A stretch of DNA of 64,000 bases from Schlegelella_A sp038318385 (GTDB lineage Bacteria > Pseudomonadota > Gammaproteobacteria > Burkholderiales > Burkholderiaceae_C), in NCBI GenBank assembly GCA_038318385.1, contig JBBQCD010000011.1:1-64000 (forward strand), given 5' to 3'. The notes under the pieces were generated by a model, which saw nothing but the letters and a program-made list of their open reading frames with translations, had not been told where the DNA came from and made no database searches. The translations under genes and the position numbers were made by a program. Shown here piece by piece: positions 25,989-33,409 of this stretch (its first letter is position 1; each line of letters opens with the position of its first letter).

Positions 25989-26982
25989 TCAGCGCCTTCT
26001 CGATCAGCTCCTTGCCGCCCGGCACCTTCTCGGCGAAGGCCTTGTAGGAAGTCTTCTGCGCCACCGCACGCCAGGCGTCGGCGTCGGCATCGCTGAGCGT
26101 GACGACCTCGACCTTGTTCTTCTTGAAGATCTCGACCATCTCGTCGTCGAGCTTCTTCGACTCGGTGTTGAAGTAGGCCTCGGCCTTCTTCGAGGCCGCC
26201 GTCAGCGCCTTCTTCTGAGCGTCGTTGAGCTTTTCCCAGCTCTTCTTCGAGATCAACACCGGCTCGTACATGAACCACAGCGCGTTGTCGCCCGGCGCCG
26301 TCAGGCAGGTGATCTGCTCGTACAGGCGGAACGAGACGAAGCTGCCCGACGAGGTGTCGGTCGCCTTGATCACGCCCTGCTGCATCGCGTTGTAGACCTC
26401 GCTCGAAGGAATCGAGACGACCGAGGCGCCGGCGCCGGCCCACATCTGCGCGAAGGTCGATCCCGCCGAGCGCACCTTCATGCCGGCGGCGTCCTCGGGC
26501 TTCCTGATGCACTTGTCCTTGGCGCCGAAGGCGCCGGCGAGCCAGGCATCGGCCAGCACGTGCACGCCGCCCTGGTCGATCACGCTCTTGATGTCCTTCA
26601 TGAACGGCGATGCGTTGATGCGCGCCGCGTGCGCATGGCTCTTCACCAGTCCCGGCATCAGGGTCGCGCCGAACTGCGGGTGAAAGCCCGAGGCGTAGTC
26701 GAGCGGGAACGACGACATGTCGATCTGTCCCGACAGCATTGCCTTCCATTGCTCCTGAGCCTTGACCAGGCTCGAGCCGGGAAACACCTTGATCTCGAGG
26801 CCGACGTTGGCTGCGGCGACTTCCTTGGCGATGATCTGCACCATCTCGTCGCGCACGTCGCCCTTGCCGCCGGGAAACTGGTGCGAGGCCTTGAGGGTGA
26901 TGTTCTCCGCCAGCGCAGAGGTGAGCGGGAGTGCCGCGAGGAGCAGGCCCGACAGCGCGGTGCCGAGTGACGATCGGTTCAT
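25978..26982 (-). CDS. TRAP solute-binding protein DctP
   Basis: 334 residues from ATG 26982. Signal peptide about residues 1-25 (SALA-EN). The mature start ITLKASHQFPGGKGDVRDEM and the ligand-binding arginine region GMKVRSAGSTFAQMWAGAGA match the DctP family. Longer in-frame starts add Arg-rich sequence unlike a secreted protein. In the 160-bp upstream gap a TAGAAT on the minus strand (27092-27087) could be a -10. Ligand unknown. Confidence 0.95.
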   Translation of the reverse strand: MNRSSLGTALSGLLLAALPLTSALAENITLKASHQFPGGKGDVRDEMVQIIAKEVAAANVGLEIKVFPGSSLVKAQEQWKAMLSGQIDMSSFPLDYASGFHPQFGATLMPGLVKSHAHAARINASPFMKDIKSVIDQGGVHVLADAWLAGAFGAKDKCIRKPEDAAGMKVRSAGSTFAQMWAGAGASVVSIPSSEVYNAMQQGVIKATDTSSGSFVSFRLYEQITCLTAPGDNALWFMYEPVLISKKSWEKLNDAQKKALTAASKKAEAYFNTESKKLDDEMVEIFKKNKVEVVTLSDADADAWRAVAQKTSYKAFAEKVPGGKELIEKALSVK

Positions 26983-27142
26983 GGTGAAGTCTCCGTGGTG
27001 GTCTGTTGGAATCGGCCAGCGTCCGCCGGGGTCGGGCAGGATCCTGCAGAGGTTGCCCTCGGCGCGGCGCCGCGGTTGTCCAGAAAATTCTATCGACCGC
27101 AAGTGCCGACGGCATCGGCGTATTCCGCAGGCTGCGGACGGG

Positions 27143-28045
27143 TCAGATGCCCTGCACAAGCTCCAGGGTGGCGCCGAGCGACAGGTTCAGCAGCGCGGCG
27201 ATGTCCGCGATGTCGTCAGGCACTGCCGGGTTGTCCCAACCCTTGGCGGTGTGCCGCGCCAGGCGCGCAGCGAGCTCGATGCTTCGCACGTTGGCATTCT
27301 CGGCGTGCAGGTCGTCGCCCATGTGGATCAGCAGTTCCGGCAGGCGCCATGCGCGCATCAGCGCGGCCTGCAGCGCGGCGACCTCAATGTGCAGCACGTG
27401 CTGCTGCGCCACGGCCGAGCGCAGTGCGGGATCGGCGCGCTGGCGGCGCTGGATCTCGAGTTGCAGCGCCGGGGCGTGGCACCACAGCAGCATGTCGGCG
27501 AACTCGTGCAGCAGCGCCACGGCGTGGACGACTGCGGCGTCGGGATCCATGCGGTGCACCGCGAAGCCGAGGGCGAAATTCGCGCCCCGATGGGCGCGGC
27601 GGACGGTGGCGCGAAGGCCCGCGAGGGCTTGCGGCTCCGCGGCGAGATGGGCTTCCACTGTCGGCTGCGGTCCGAAGGCGCGGAAGAAGGGCGAGATGCC
27701 CATCATTACCAGCGCCGCCGTCACGGTCTCGGTGTCGGTCACGACCTTCTTGCCGCGGTGCGACGAGGCATGGGCCAGAACCTTCAGGGTCATCAGGGGA
27801 TCGTTGGCGATCATCTCGCCGATGCCATTGGCGTCGACGTCGTCTTCCTTGGCGCGCAGGAGTTCGAGCGCCTCGGCGGTGTCGGCCAGCACCGGGATCT
27901 CCCGTTCGCGAAAGGAGTCCGTCCAGGCGTCGACGTCGGGCAGCGCCACGGTGATCGGGGGATCGGGCAGCACCCTCGCAGCCTGCGGCGGCTGCGCAGA
28001 GAAGGAATCGTGGTTCTGGGGTGTCATCGTGGGCGTCGTCGTCAT
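27143..28045 (-). CDS. HDOD domain protein
   Basis: 300 residues from ATG 28045, chosen because a very strong GGAGGGAGG lies just upstream. The HDOD fold, a non-catalytic relative of HD phosphohydrolases used in signalling, covers most of residues 45-270: IPVLADTAEALELLRAKEDD, then NDPLMTLKVLAHASS and VVHAVALLHEFADMLLWCHA. No HD catalytic pair and no EAL, GGDEF or receiver domain is attached. Monocistronic. Role unknown; HDOD proteins often act in c-di-GMP or stress signalling. Confidence 0.85.
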   Translation of the reverse strand: MTTTPTMTPQNHDSFSAQPPQAARVLPDPPITVALPDVDAWTDSFREREIPVLADTAEALELLRAKEDDVDANGIGEMIANDPLMTLKVLAHASSHRGKKVVTDTETVTAALVMMGISPFFRAFGPQPTVEAHLAAEPQALAGLRATVRRAHRGANFALGFAVHRMDPDAAVVHAVALLHEFADMLLWCHAPALQLEIQRRQRADPALRSAVAQQHVLHIEVAALQAALMRAWRLPELLIHMGDDLHAENANVRSIELAARLARHTAKGWDNPAVPDDIADIAALLNLSLGATLELVQGI

Positions 28046-28151
28046 CGCACCCTCCCTCCGGGGCCGGCATGGTCTCACATCGGTTCGCCGCCAGGGGGCT
28101 GGCGCCGCGTCCACACCGCTCCGCCATGAAAACCTCCACGCCGCGAGCGCC

Positions 28152-29252
28152 TCATACGCTCAGCATATGGCCCTTGCGTGCCGGAACCGTCCCGTCGAGC
28201 TGCGCCCGATAGACCGTTTCGATGGCCTCCCGGCCGCGGGAGCGCGCGACCTGCAGCCAGGGCCGAGTCGGGTCGGTCACCGGCACCATGAACGCCTGCC
28301 ATGCCTCGGCCAGGCGTTGCGCGAGACCGTCGGCGCCCCAGTCGCCATGGCGCTTGGCGATCTGCGCCGGGGCGAAGAAGAGAGTCGGTCGCGGGCCCGG
28401 CAGGCCCTTGCCGCTGCCGAGGTCGGCCCAGTGCGTGCCGCCGACCGAGCAGCTGTAGCGCAGTGCGTCGGCCAGGCGACCGTGGATCGCGGCGCGAACC
28501 TTGACGTTGCCGCTCATGTCGACATAGACGCTCGGCACCTCTCGCGGCAGCCGATCGAGGTCGTCGTAGTTCAGCACCTCGTCGTAGCAGCCGAGGCTGC
28601 GGGTGAAGGCCACGTGAGCCGGCGACGTCAGGCCGACGACCCGGACCGCGCCGCCCGGCACGGCCCGGCGACGTGCCAGGCAGAAGGCGGTGCCGTAGGC
28701 CGTCTTGCTCGATGCGCTCGACAGCACGACGGTGCGCGCCCCGAAGAAGTCGTGGTCCGCGAGGAAGTCGTCGATCAGGAACGAGGTCGTGAACAGGGGG
28801 CGCAGCAACGCCTGCTCACCTTCGCGGGCGGCGTCGTACATCGGATCGGCGGCGCAACGCAGGTAACGGTTGTAGACCGCGTGCAACTCGCGCCGGTGCG
28901 GGGCCGCGTCGACGAAGCCGCCGGCGTCGATGCGTCCGGGCTGCAGCACCACGCTGTCGGCCATCGGCCAGTAGCCGTAGAGGCGTTCGCCGACCACGAC
29001 TGCGGCGCAGCGCGACTGCGCGACCGTGGCGAACCCCCACACCGGAATGCACCCGGTCCGCGGATCTCCCGTCGGGAAGAAGCTCCAGTAGCTCATCGCC
29101 TCGCCGAAGGCCGCGTAGGTGATGTTGTTCGAGGTCAGCGCGAACGTGTCCACCCCCATGCGCACCTCGCCTTCGCGCAGCGGAGCCGGTGCGGTCTCGA
29201 GCCAGTGGGTCGTGCGAAGGTCGTCGCGCGCGACCGTGAAGGTGGTGGTCAT
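28152..29252 (-). CDS. DUF2855 family protein
   Basis: 366 residues from ATG 29252 (MTTTFTVARDDLRTTHWLET). The pattern of TNNITYAAFGEAMSYWSFFP-type sequence followed by GCIPVWGFATV and, mid-protein, VVLSSASSKTAYGTAFCLAR is that of DUF2855, a family distantly like medium-chain dehydrogenases without the zinc ligands. The mid region could bind NAD(P). The reaction is unknown. It is divergent from the aldo/keto reductase gene, with 105 bp between their starts. Confidence 0.85.
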   Translation of the reverse strand: MTTTFTVARDDLRTTHWLETAPAPLREGEVRMGVDTFALTSNNITYAAFGEAMSYWSFFPTGDPRTGCIPVWGFATVAQSRCAAVVVGERLYGYWPMADSVVLQPGRIDAGGFVDAAPHRRELHAVYNRYLRCAADPMYDAAREGEQALLRPLFTTSFLIDDFLADHDFFGARTVVLSSASSKTAYGTAFCLARRRAVPGGAVRVVGLTSPAHVAFTRSLGCYDEVLNYDDLDRLPREVPSVYVDMSGNVKVRAAIHGRLADALRYSCSVGGTHWADLGSGKGLPGPRPTLFFAPAQIAKRHGDWGADGLAQRLAEAWQAFMVPVTDPTRPWLQVARSRGREAIETVYRAQLDGTVPARKGHMLSV

Positions 29253-29357
29253 CGATGGTTCCCGTTGCGGCCGCGAGGCCATCCCGCGCGTCGGCGTTCC
29301 CGGCCGACGGCTCGCCTAGGATGCAGTATCGCGGTTCGAACTGCGCTCGAACCGCCC

Positions 29358-30230
29358 ATGGCAGGCACGCACGACATGAAGACCGTCTCTCTTCCCGATG
29401 GCACGCCGGTTCCCGTCCTCGGCCTCGGAACCTGGCGCATGGGCGAGTCGGCCGCCGAGCGCACCCGCGAAGTGGCTGCAGTTCGGCGCGCCTTCGAACT
29501 CGGCTATCGGCTGATCGACACCGCCGAGATGTACGGCGAAGGGGGCGCCGAGGAGGTCGTTGGCCAGGCGCTGGCCGAATCCGTGCGCGCCGGCACGCTG
29601 GCGCGCGCCGATGTCTTCATCGTCAGCAAGGTCTACCCGCAGAACGCCAGCCGCCGCGGGATCGCCGCGGCGTGCGAGCGCAGCCGCAGGCGCCTGGGCG
29701 TCGACACGATCGACCTCTACCTGCTGCACTGGCGCGGTGGCCACCCGTTGAAGGAAACCGTCGCCGGATTCGAGGCCTTGCGCGAGCAGGGCCGCATCGG
29801 CCACTGGGGCGTCAGCAACTTCGACACCGCCGATCTGGAGGAACTCCAGGGCGTCCCCGGCGGCGAGCGCTGCGCCGTCAACCAGGTCTACTTCGCACTG
29901 AGCGAGCGCGGCCCGCAGTTCGACTTGCTGCCGTGGCAGCGCGCGCACGGCATGCCGTTGATGGCGTACTCGCCGATCGACCAGGGACGTCTGGCCAGCG
30001 ATGCGGCCTTGCAGGCGCTGGCGTCGCGGCGCGGCCTGACCCCGGCCCAGGTCGCGCTTGCATGGCTGGTCGCGCAGCCCGGCGTCATCGCGCTGCCGAA
30101 GGCCGTCGACGAGGCGCACCTGCGCGAGAACCTCGCGGCGGGGGAGATCGAGCTCGACGCCAGGGAAAGCGCCGAGCTCGACCGAAGCTTCGCGCCGCCG
30201 CGGCGCAAGACTCCACTGGCGATGATCTAG
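29358..30230 (+). CDS. Aldo/keto reductase
   Basis: 290 residues from ATG 29358; a start at 29376 (MKTVSLPDG) is about as likely. NADPH-dependent carbonyl reductase with a TIM barrel. The catalytic tetrad is present: Asp54 and Tyr59 in LIDTAEMYG, Lys91 in VSKVYP and His124 in LLHWRG. VSNFDTADLEEL and the C-terminal ALPKAV cofactor loop follow. Closest in style to the YeaE/2,5-diketogluconate reductase group. Substrate unknown. Confidence 0.93.
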   Translation: MAGTHDMKTVSLPDGTPVPVLGLGTWRMGESAAERTREVAAVRRAFELGYRLIDTAEMYGEGGAEEVVGQALAESVRAGTLARADVFIVSKVYPQNASRRGIAAACERSRRRLGVDTIDLYLLHWRGGHPLKETVAGFEALREQGRIGHWGVSNFDTADLEELQGVPGGERCAVNQVYFALSERGPQFDLLPWQRAHGMPLMAYSPIDQGRLASDAALQALASRRGLTPAQVALAWLVAQPGVIALPKAVDEAHLRENLAAGEIELDARESAELDRSFAPPRRKTPLAMI

Positions 30231-30239
30231 CCGGCCCGA

Positions 30240-30503
30240 TCAGAGTCGCCGCACTCCGGCGACCCAGCCGACCAGTTTCCCGTCGAGGTACAGCGCTCCT
30301 TCCGGCGCGCCCGCCTCGGCGTAGAACTCGAGCCGCGGATCGCGGCGGGGACTCGGCCCTCGGCGACGCGCCATGCGGTGCGCCAGCCGAGCCAGCATGG
30401 CGCTTGCGCCGCGCAGGGCGGAAGCCAGCGCGAGGCGCGACGCCTCGGCCAGGGGACCGTCGAATTCGGCGGATGCTTCCGCCCGTGGTTTCAAGCTCGT
30501 CAT
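30240..30503 (-). CDS. Small conserved-looking protein of unknown function
   Basis: 87 residues from ATG 30503, preferred over 30512 because AGGA then stands 8 bases upstream. An Ala/Arg-rich helical first half leads to an ordered tail, LEFYAEAGAPEGALYLDGKL and VGWVAGVRRL, which looks like a small beta-sheet domain. I recall similar tails in Burkholderiales hypothetical proteins, but no function. It follows the 53-residue gene by 42 bp, so the two are probably co-transcribed. Confidence 0.65.
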   Translation of the reverse strand: MTSLKPRAEASAEFDGPLAEASRLALASALRGASAMLARLAHRMARRRGPSPRRDPRLEFYAEAGAPEGALYLDGKLVGWVAGVRRL

Positions 30504-30545
30504 GATGTTCATCCTGGGATCGGCGCAGCGCGCAGCTGCGCCCGG

Positions 30546-30707
30546 TCATGGAGGGGGCTTCTTCAGCGCATCGAGTTCGCGGCGCAGCCGTTGCGCACCT
30601 TCTCGACGCTGCGTTTCGTGGTGCGATCGGTGGCTGCCGGCGACCCGAAAGCGGGCCGGTGCCACCAGCGGATTGCGGGGTTTGATGGTGGGAATGACGA
30701 TCTTCAT
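30546..30707 (-). CDS. Small basic protein of unknown function
   Basis: 53 residues from ATG 30707 with AAGGAG (30720-30715) seven bases upstream, an excellent initiation site. The sequence starts MKIVIPTIKPRNPLVAPARF and has many Arg, His and Lys (RVAGSHRSHHETQRREGAQR), so it may bind nucleic acid. No domain is recognised. A terminator-like hairpin lies in its leader, 35 bases before the start codon. Confidence 0.7.
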   Translation of the reverse strand: MKIVIPTIKPRNPLVAPARFRVAGSHRSHHETQRREGAQRLRRELDALKKPPP

Positions 30708-30741
30708 GAGCGATCTCCTTCGGTTGGGACTCGAAAAGCGA

Positions 30742-30775
30742 AACGGCCCGGTGCAGTGACGCAACCCGGGCCGTT
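30742..30775 (-). terminator. Hairpin with T-rich tail in the leader of the small-protein operon
   Basis: AACGGCCCGG (30742-30751) and CCGGGCCGTT (30766-30775) are perfect 10-bp complements with a 14-base loop. Read on the minus strand the stem runs into TTTCGCTTTT. It lies 22 bases before the ribosome site of the 53-residue gene, so a transcript from the promoter-like site near 30990 must pass it: an attenuator is possible. Confidence 0.55.
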
Positions 30776-30964
30776 CGATGACGCGTTCGGACGCTTCAGC
30801 GGGGCGGTGCTCCGGGCGGCTGCCGGCCGGCGAGAAGGCGCGGGCTCATGGCGCCCGCCCACGGCGAGGTGCGGCAGTCAGGGTTGGCGGGAAAGGATCG
30901 ACGGGTCATCGGGGCGCGGTTTCGGGGTTGTGACGCGGGGTCTCGTCCCGGCCGCAGCGCGGGA

Positions 30965-31002
30965 CTTGCGCAGATGATAAACAGAACATTATCTTGCGCA
31001 AG
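30965..31002. promoter_or_regulatory. Nested palindrome with GATAA-N8-TTATC core (operator site 1)
   Basis: Core GATAA (30976-30980), eight bases, TTATC (30989-30993), nested inside CTTGCGCA (30965-30972) and TGCGCAAG (30995-31002). On the minus strand TTGCGC, 16 bases, TATCAT makes a plausible promoter toward the two small proteins; the plus strand also has TTGCGC, 17 bases, TTATCT. The core has the same half-sites and spacing as the palindrome over the regulator's start (31671-31688). Confidence 0.6.
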
Positions 31003-31038
31003 GGGGTCGGCCCCGCGGCGTCGCATTCCGGCGACGGA

Positions 31039-31662
31039 TCAGCGCTTTCGTTTCAGCGGCGCAACAGCCGCGCGGGTGCGCGTCCAGAGTTCGCTGCCAT
31101 CGTCGGCTGGCGGAGTGTTGCCGTCGGGCGCATCGCTACCGGGCGCGACGCTGCCGGAGGTGCCCTGTGCGTCCGTGGCGCTGCGCTGCGAAGGGCCCCC
31201 CGCCGCGGTCGTCAGGACTTCGCCGAGGAGTTCGAGCAGGCGTGTGCGCGCACGCTGCGGATGGCGCCGGTAGTAGGTCAGCACCAGACCGACGATGAAG
31301 CGCTCGTCGGCATCGCGGGGCGCATTCTCCTCGGTGGCCGATGCGTCTCCTCGGTGCGCTTCAGATGAGACGGACGCCGTGCCGATCGAGGCGGGGCCGC
31401 GATGCGGCTGGTCCATCCAGCCCGCGGGCTTGTGGTTCAGCTGCTCGAACTGCCGCGCCAGGCGCTCCCCGATCTGGCGCGATCTTCCCTTGATCTGGCT
31501 CCAGTAGCTCGGCTGGATCTGCAGCCGCTCCGCGAAGCGTCCCTCGAGACCGCGCAAGGTCGCCGCGTCGGCGTGCTTGACGGTGGCGCGGACGAACTCG
31601 TCGAAGAGCAGGAGGGCGTTGTCGTAGCGGATCCGGGCAACGTCGGAAGGGGCATCCTGCAT
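31039..31662 (-). CDS. CI/Cro-like transcriptional regulator
   Basis: 207 residues from ATG 31662. Residues about 10-85 resemble phage-repressor-like DNA-binding domains of Burkholderiales: RYDNALLLFDEFVRATVKHA, then a helix-turn-helix (LEGRFAERLQIQPSYWSQIK) and IGERLARQFEQL with the typical GWMDQPH end. Residues 86-120 are a polar linker, 121-150 a short helical part (FIVGLVLTYYRRHPQRARTR), and the rest is low-complexity Ser/Gly/Pro ending KRKR. No peptidase domain, so not a self-cleaving repressor. No ribosome site is seen; a palindrome covers the promoter, suggesting autoregulation. Confidence 0.75.
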   Translation of the reverse strand: MQDAPSDVARIRYDNALLLFDEFVRATVKHADAATLRGLEGRFAERLQIQPSYWSQIKGRSRQIGERLARQFEQLNHKPAGWMDQPHRGPASIGTASVSSEAHRGDASATEENAPRDADERFIVGLVLTYYRRHPQRARTRLLELLGEVLTTAAGGPSQRSATDAQGTSGSVAPGSDAPDGNTPPADDGSELWTRTRAAVAPLKRKR

Positions 31663-31670
31663 GGCGCAAT

Positions 31671-31688
31671 GATAAAGGAGCCTTTATC
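31671..31688. promoter_or_regulatory. Palindrome GATAA-N8-TTATC over the regulator promoter (operator site 2)
   Basis: GATAAAGG and CCTTTATC are perfect 8-bp complements around AG, ending 9 bases before the regulator ATG. On the minus strand TATCAT overlaps it (31674-31669) and would place transcription start about at the ATG, so the mRNA may be leaderless. Same GATAA-N8-TTATC geometry as site 1, and both are followed on the minus strand by CAT and a TGCGC-type sequence. Confidence 0.6.
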
Positions 31689-31691
31689 CTG

Positions 31692-31749
31692 GGCCGCACT
31701 GGCCGCACTGGCCGCACTGGCCGCACTGGCCGCACGGCCGCACGGCCAC
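31692..31749. repeat. 9-bp tandem repeat array
   Basis: GGCCGCACT is repeated four times without change (31692-31727), then twice as GGCCGCAC (31728-31743) and once as GGCCAC. It lies just upstream of operator site 2, between the regulator and the end of amn, and is non-coding. Unit length is a multiple of three but no frame is used here. Confidence 0.9.
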
Positions 31750-31783
31750 GGACCTCCGCGAGGAACGGCTGGGGTTCGGACGT

Positions 31784-33301
31784 CTACTGGAATGCCACCT
31801 CGGCGAAGCTGCGCAGCTTGCGGCTGTGCAGCTGGTCGACGCCCTGGGCGCGCAGCAGCTCGAGGGCGCGGATGCCGATGCGCAGGTGCTGGTCGACGCG
31901 CTCGCGGTAGAAGTGATTTGCCATGCCGGGCAGCTTGATCTCGCCGTGCAGCGGCTTGTCGCTGACGCACAGCAGCGTGCCGTACGGCACCCGGAAGCGG
32001 AAACCGTTGGCGGCGATCGAGGCGCTTTCCATGTCGAGCGCGATCGCCCGGCTCTGGCTGAACCGGCGCTCCGGGGTGCTGCCGTTGTTGCGCGACGGCA
32101 GCAGCTCCCAGTTGCGGTTGTCGGTGCTGGCGACGGTCCCGGTGCGCATCAGGCGCTTGAGGTCGTAGCCCTTGAGCTGGGTGATGTCGGCGACGGCGGC
32201 CTCGAGCGCGAGTTGCACCTCGGCGAGCGGCGGGATCGGCACCCACAGCGGCAGCTCCTCGTCGAGGACGTGGTCCTCGCGCACGTAGCCGTGGGCAAGC
32301 ACGTAGTCGCCGAGCTGCTGGGTGTTGCGCAGGCCCGCGCAGTGGCCGAGCATCACCCACGCATGGGGCCGCAGCACGGCGATATGGTCGGTGATGGTCT
32401 TGGCATTGGCCGGTCCCACGCCGATGTTCACCATCGTAATGCCGGCGCGGTCGCCGCGCACCAGGTGGTAGGCCGGCATCTGCGGCAGCCGCGGCGGCGC
32501 CACGCCGAGCTCGTCGCCCGGGCGCGGGGCGGTTCCGCTGCGACGCGTCGTCACGTTACCGGGCTCGATGAAGGCGGTGTAGTCGAGACTGCCGTCGGTT
32601 CCGGCCATGCTCTCGTGGCCGAGGCGCACGAACTCGTCGATGTAGAACTGGTAGTTCGTGAACAGCACGAAGTTCTGGAAGTGTTCCGGGTCGGTGCCGG
32701 TGTAGTGGCGCAGGCGGTGCAGCGAGTAGTCGACGCGAGGCGCTGTGAACAGCGCCAGCGGATGCGGCTCGCCGGGCGCGGGTTCGAAGGTGCCGTTGGC
32801 AATGCCGTCGTCCATCGCGCCGAGGTCGGGCAGGTCGAAGACGTCGCGCATCAGCAGGCGTCGCTCGGTGCTGAGGTTGCCCTCGATGTGATCGTGCTCG
32901 GCGAGGGAAAAATGCACCGGGATCGGCTGCGTGCCGGTGCCGACCTCGAGCGCTACGCCGTGGTTCTGCAGCAGCAGGCGGAACTGCTCGAGGTAGTAGT
33001 TGCCGAACAGGTCGGGGCGTGTGAGTGTGGTTTCGTAGGTGCCGGGTCCGGCGACGAAGCCGTAGCTCAGGCGCGAGTCGGCGCGGGCGAAGGTGTCGGT
33101 GTGGACGCGCACGAAGGGGTAGCTCGCGCGCACTCGCCCGCCCGGATGGTCGCCGTTGATGAAGGCTCGCAGCGCGCCGCGCAGGTGGGCGACGCTGCCG
33201 TCGTAGATCGCCTTGACCTGCGCCAGCGCCGCCTCGGCATCGGAAAAGCGCGCCGGTGCCACGTAGTGCGGCGCCAGCGTCATCGGGTCTTTTTTCGTCA
33301 T
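31784..33301 (-). CDS. amn: AMP nucleosidase
   Basis: 505 residues from ATG 33301; MTLAPHYVAP at 33283 is an alternative start. Amn hydrolyses AMP to adenine and ribose 5-phosphate. The N-terminal AMP-nucleosidase domain covers about residues 15-180 and the phosphorylase-like catalytic domain the rest: TMVNIGVGPANAKTITDHIA, VMLGHCAGLR and ALDMESASIAANGFRFRVPY. The frame stays open far upstream to 35290 but that part is antisense to dadA and not protein. AGAATA eight bases before the ATG could be a -10, giving a very short leader. Divergent from dadA. Confidence 0.95.
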   Translation of the reverse strand: MTKKDPMTLAPHYVAPARFSDAEAALAQVKAIYDGSVAHLRGALRAFINGDHPGGRVRASYPFVRVHTDTFARADSRLSYGFVAGPGTYETTLTRPDLFGNYYLEQFRLLLQNHGVALEVGTGTQPIPVHFSLAEHDHIEGNLSTERRLLMRDVFDLPDLGAMDDGIANGTFEPAPGEPHPLALFTAPRVDYSLHRLRHYTGTDPEHFQNFVLFTNYQFYIDEFVRLGHESMAGTDGSLDYTAFIEPGNVTTRRSGTAPRPGDELGVAPPRLPQMPAYHLVRGDRAGITMVNIGVGPANAKTITDHIAVLRPHAWVMLGHCAGLRNTQQLGDYVLAHGYVREDHVLDEELPLWVPIPPLAEVQLALEAAVADITQLKGYDLKRLMRTGTVASTDNRNWELLPSRNNGSTPERRFSQSRAIALDMESASIAANGFRFRVPYGTLLCVSDKPLHGEIKLPGMANHFYRERVDQHLRIGIRALELLRAQGVDQLHSRKLRSFAEVAFQ

Positions 33302-33409
33302 GGCGTATTCTCGCGCGCCGACGATGACAGGACATCCGGGATGCGGCCGCCTTGCCCGCCGAGACCCTAAACTGCCCCGACCCGGCGCGACGCCGGTCGA
33401 AGGGGAGCG

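Larger units (their letters stand above)
30708..31038. other. Non-coding stretch of 331 bp
   Basis: Between the regulator gene and the small-protein pair. It holds the leader hairpin (30742-30775) and the palindromic promoter-like site (30965-31002). One short minus-strand frame (30909-30796, 37 codons, MTRRSFPANPDCRTSPWAGA at its start) has no ribosome site and is not called as a gene. Nothing else is recognised. Confidence 0.6.

Noticed and set aside
30796..30909. 37-codon frame downstream of operator site 1
   Set aside because: No ribosome site, Arg/Pro-rich sequence, and a GC-rich frame that could be open by chance.
31692..31749. CRISPR-like array
   Set aside because: Repeats are 9 bases with no spacers and no cas genes; it is a simple tandem repeat.
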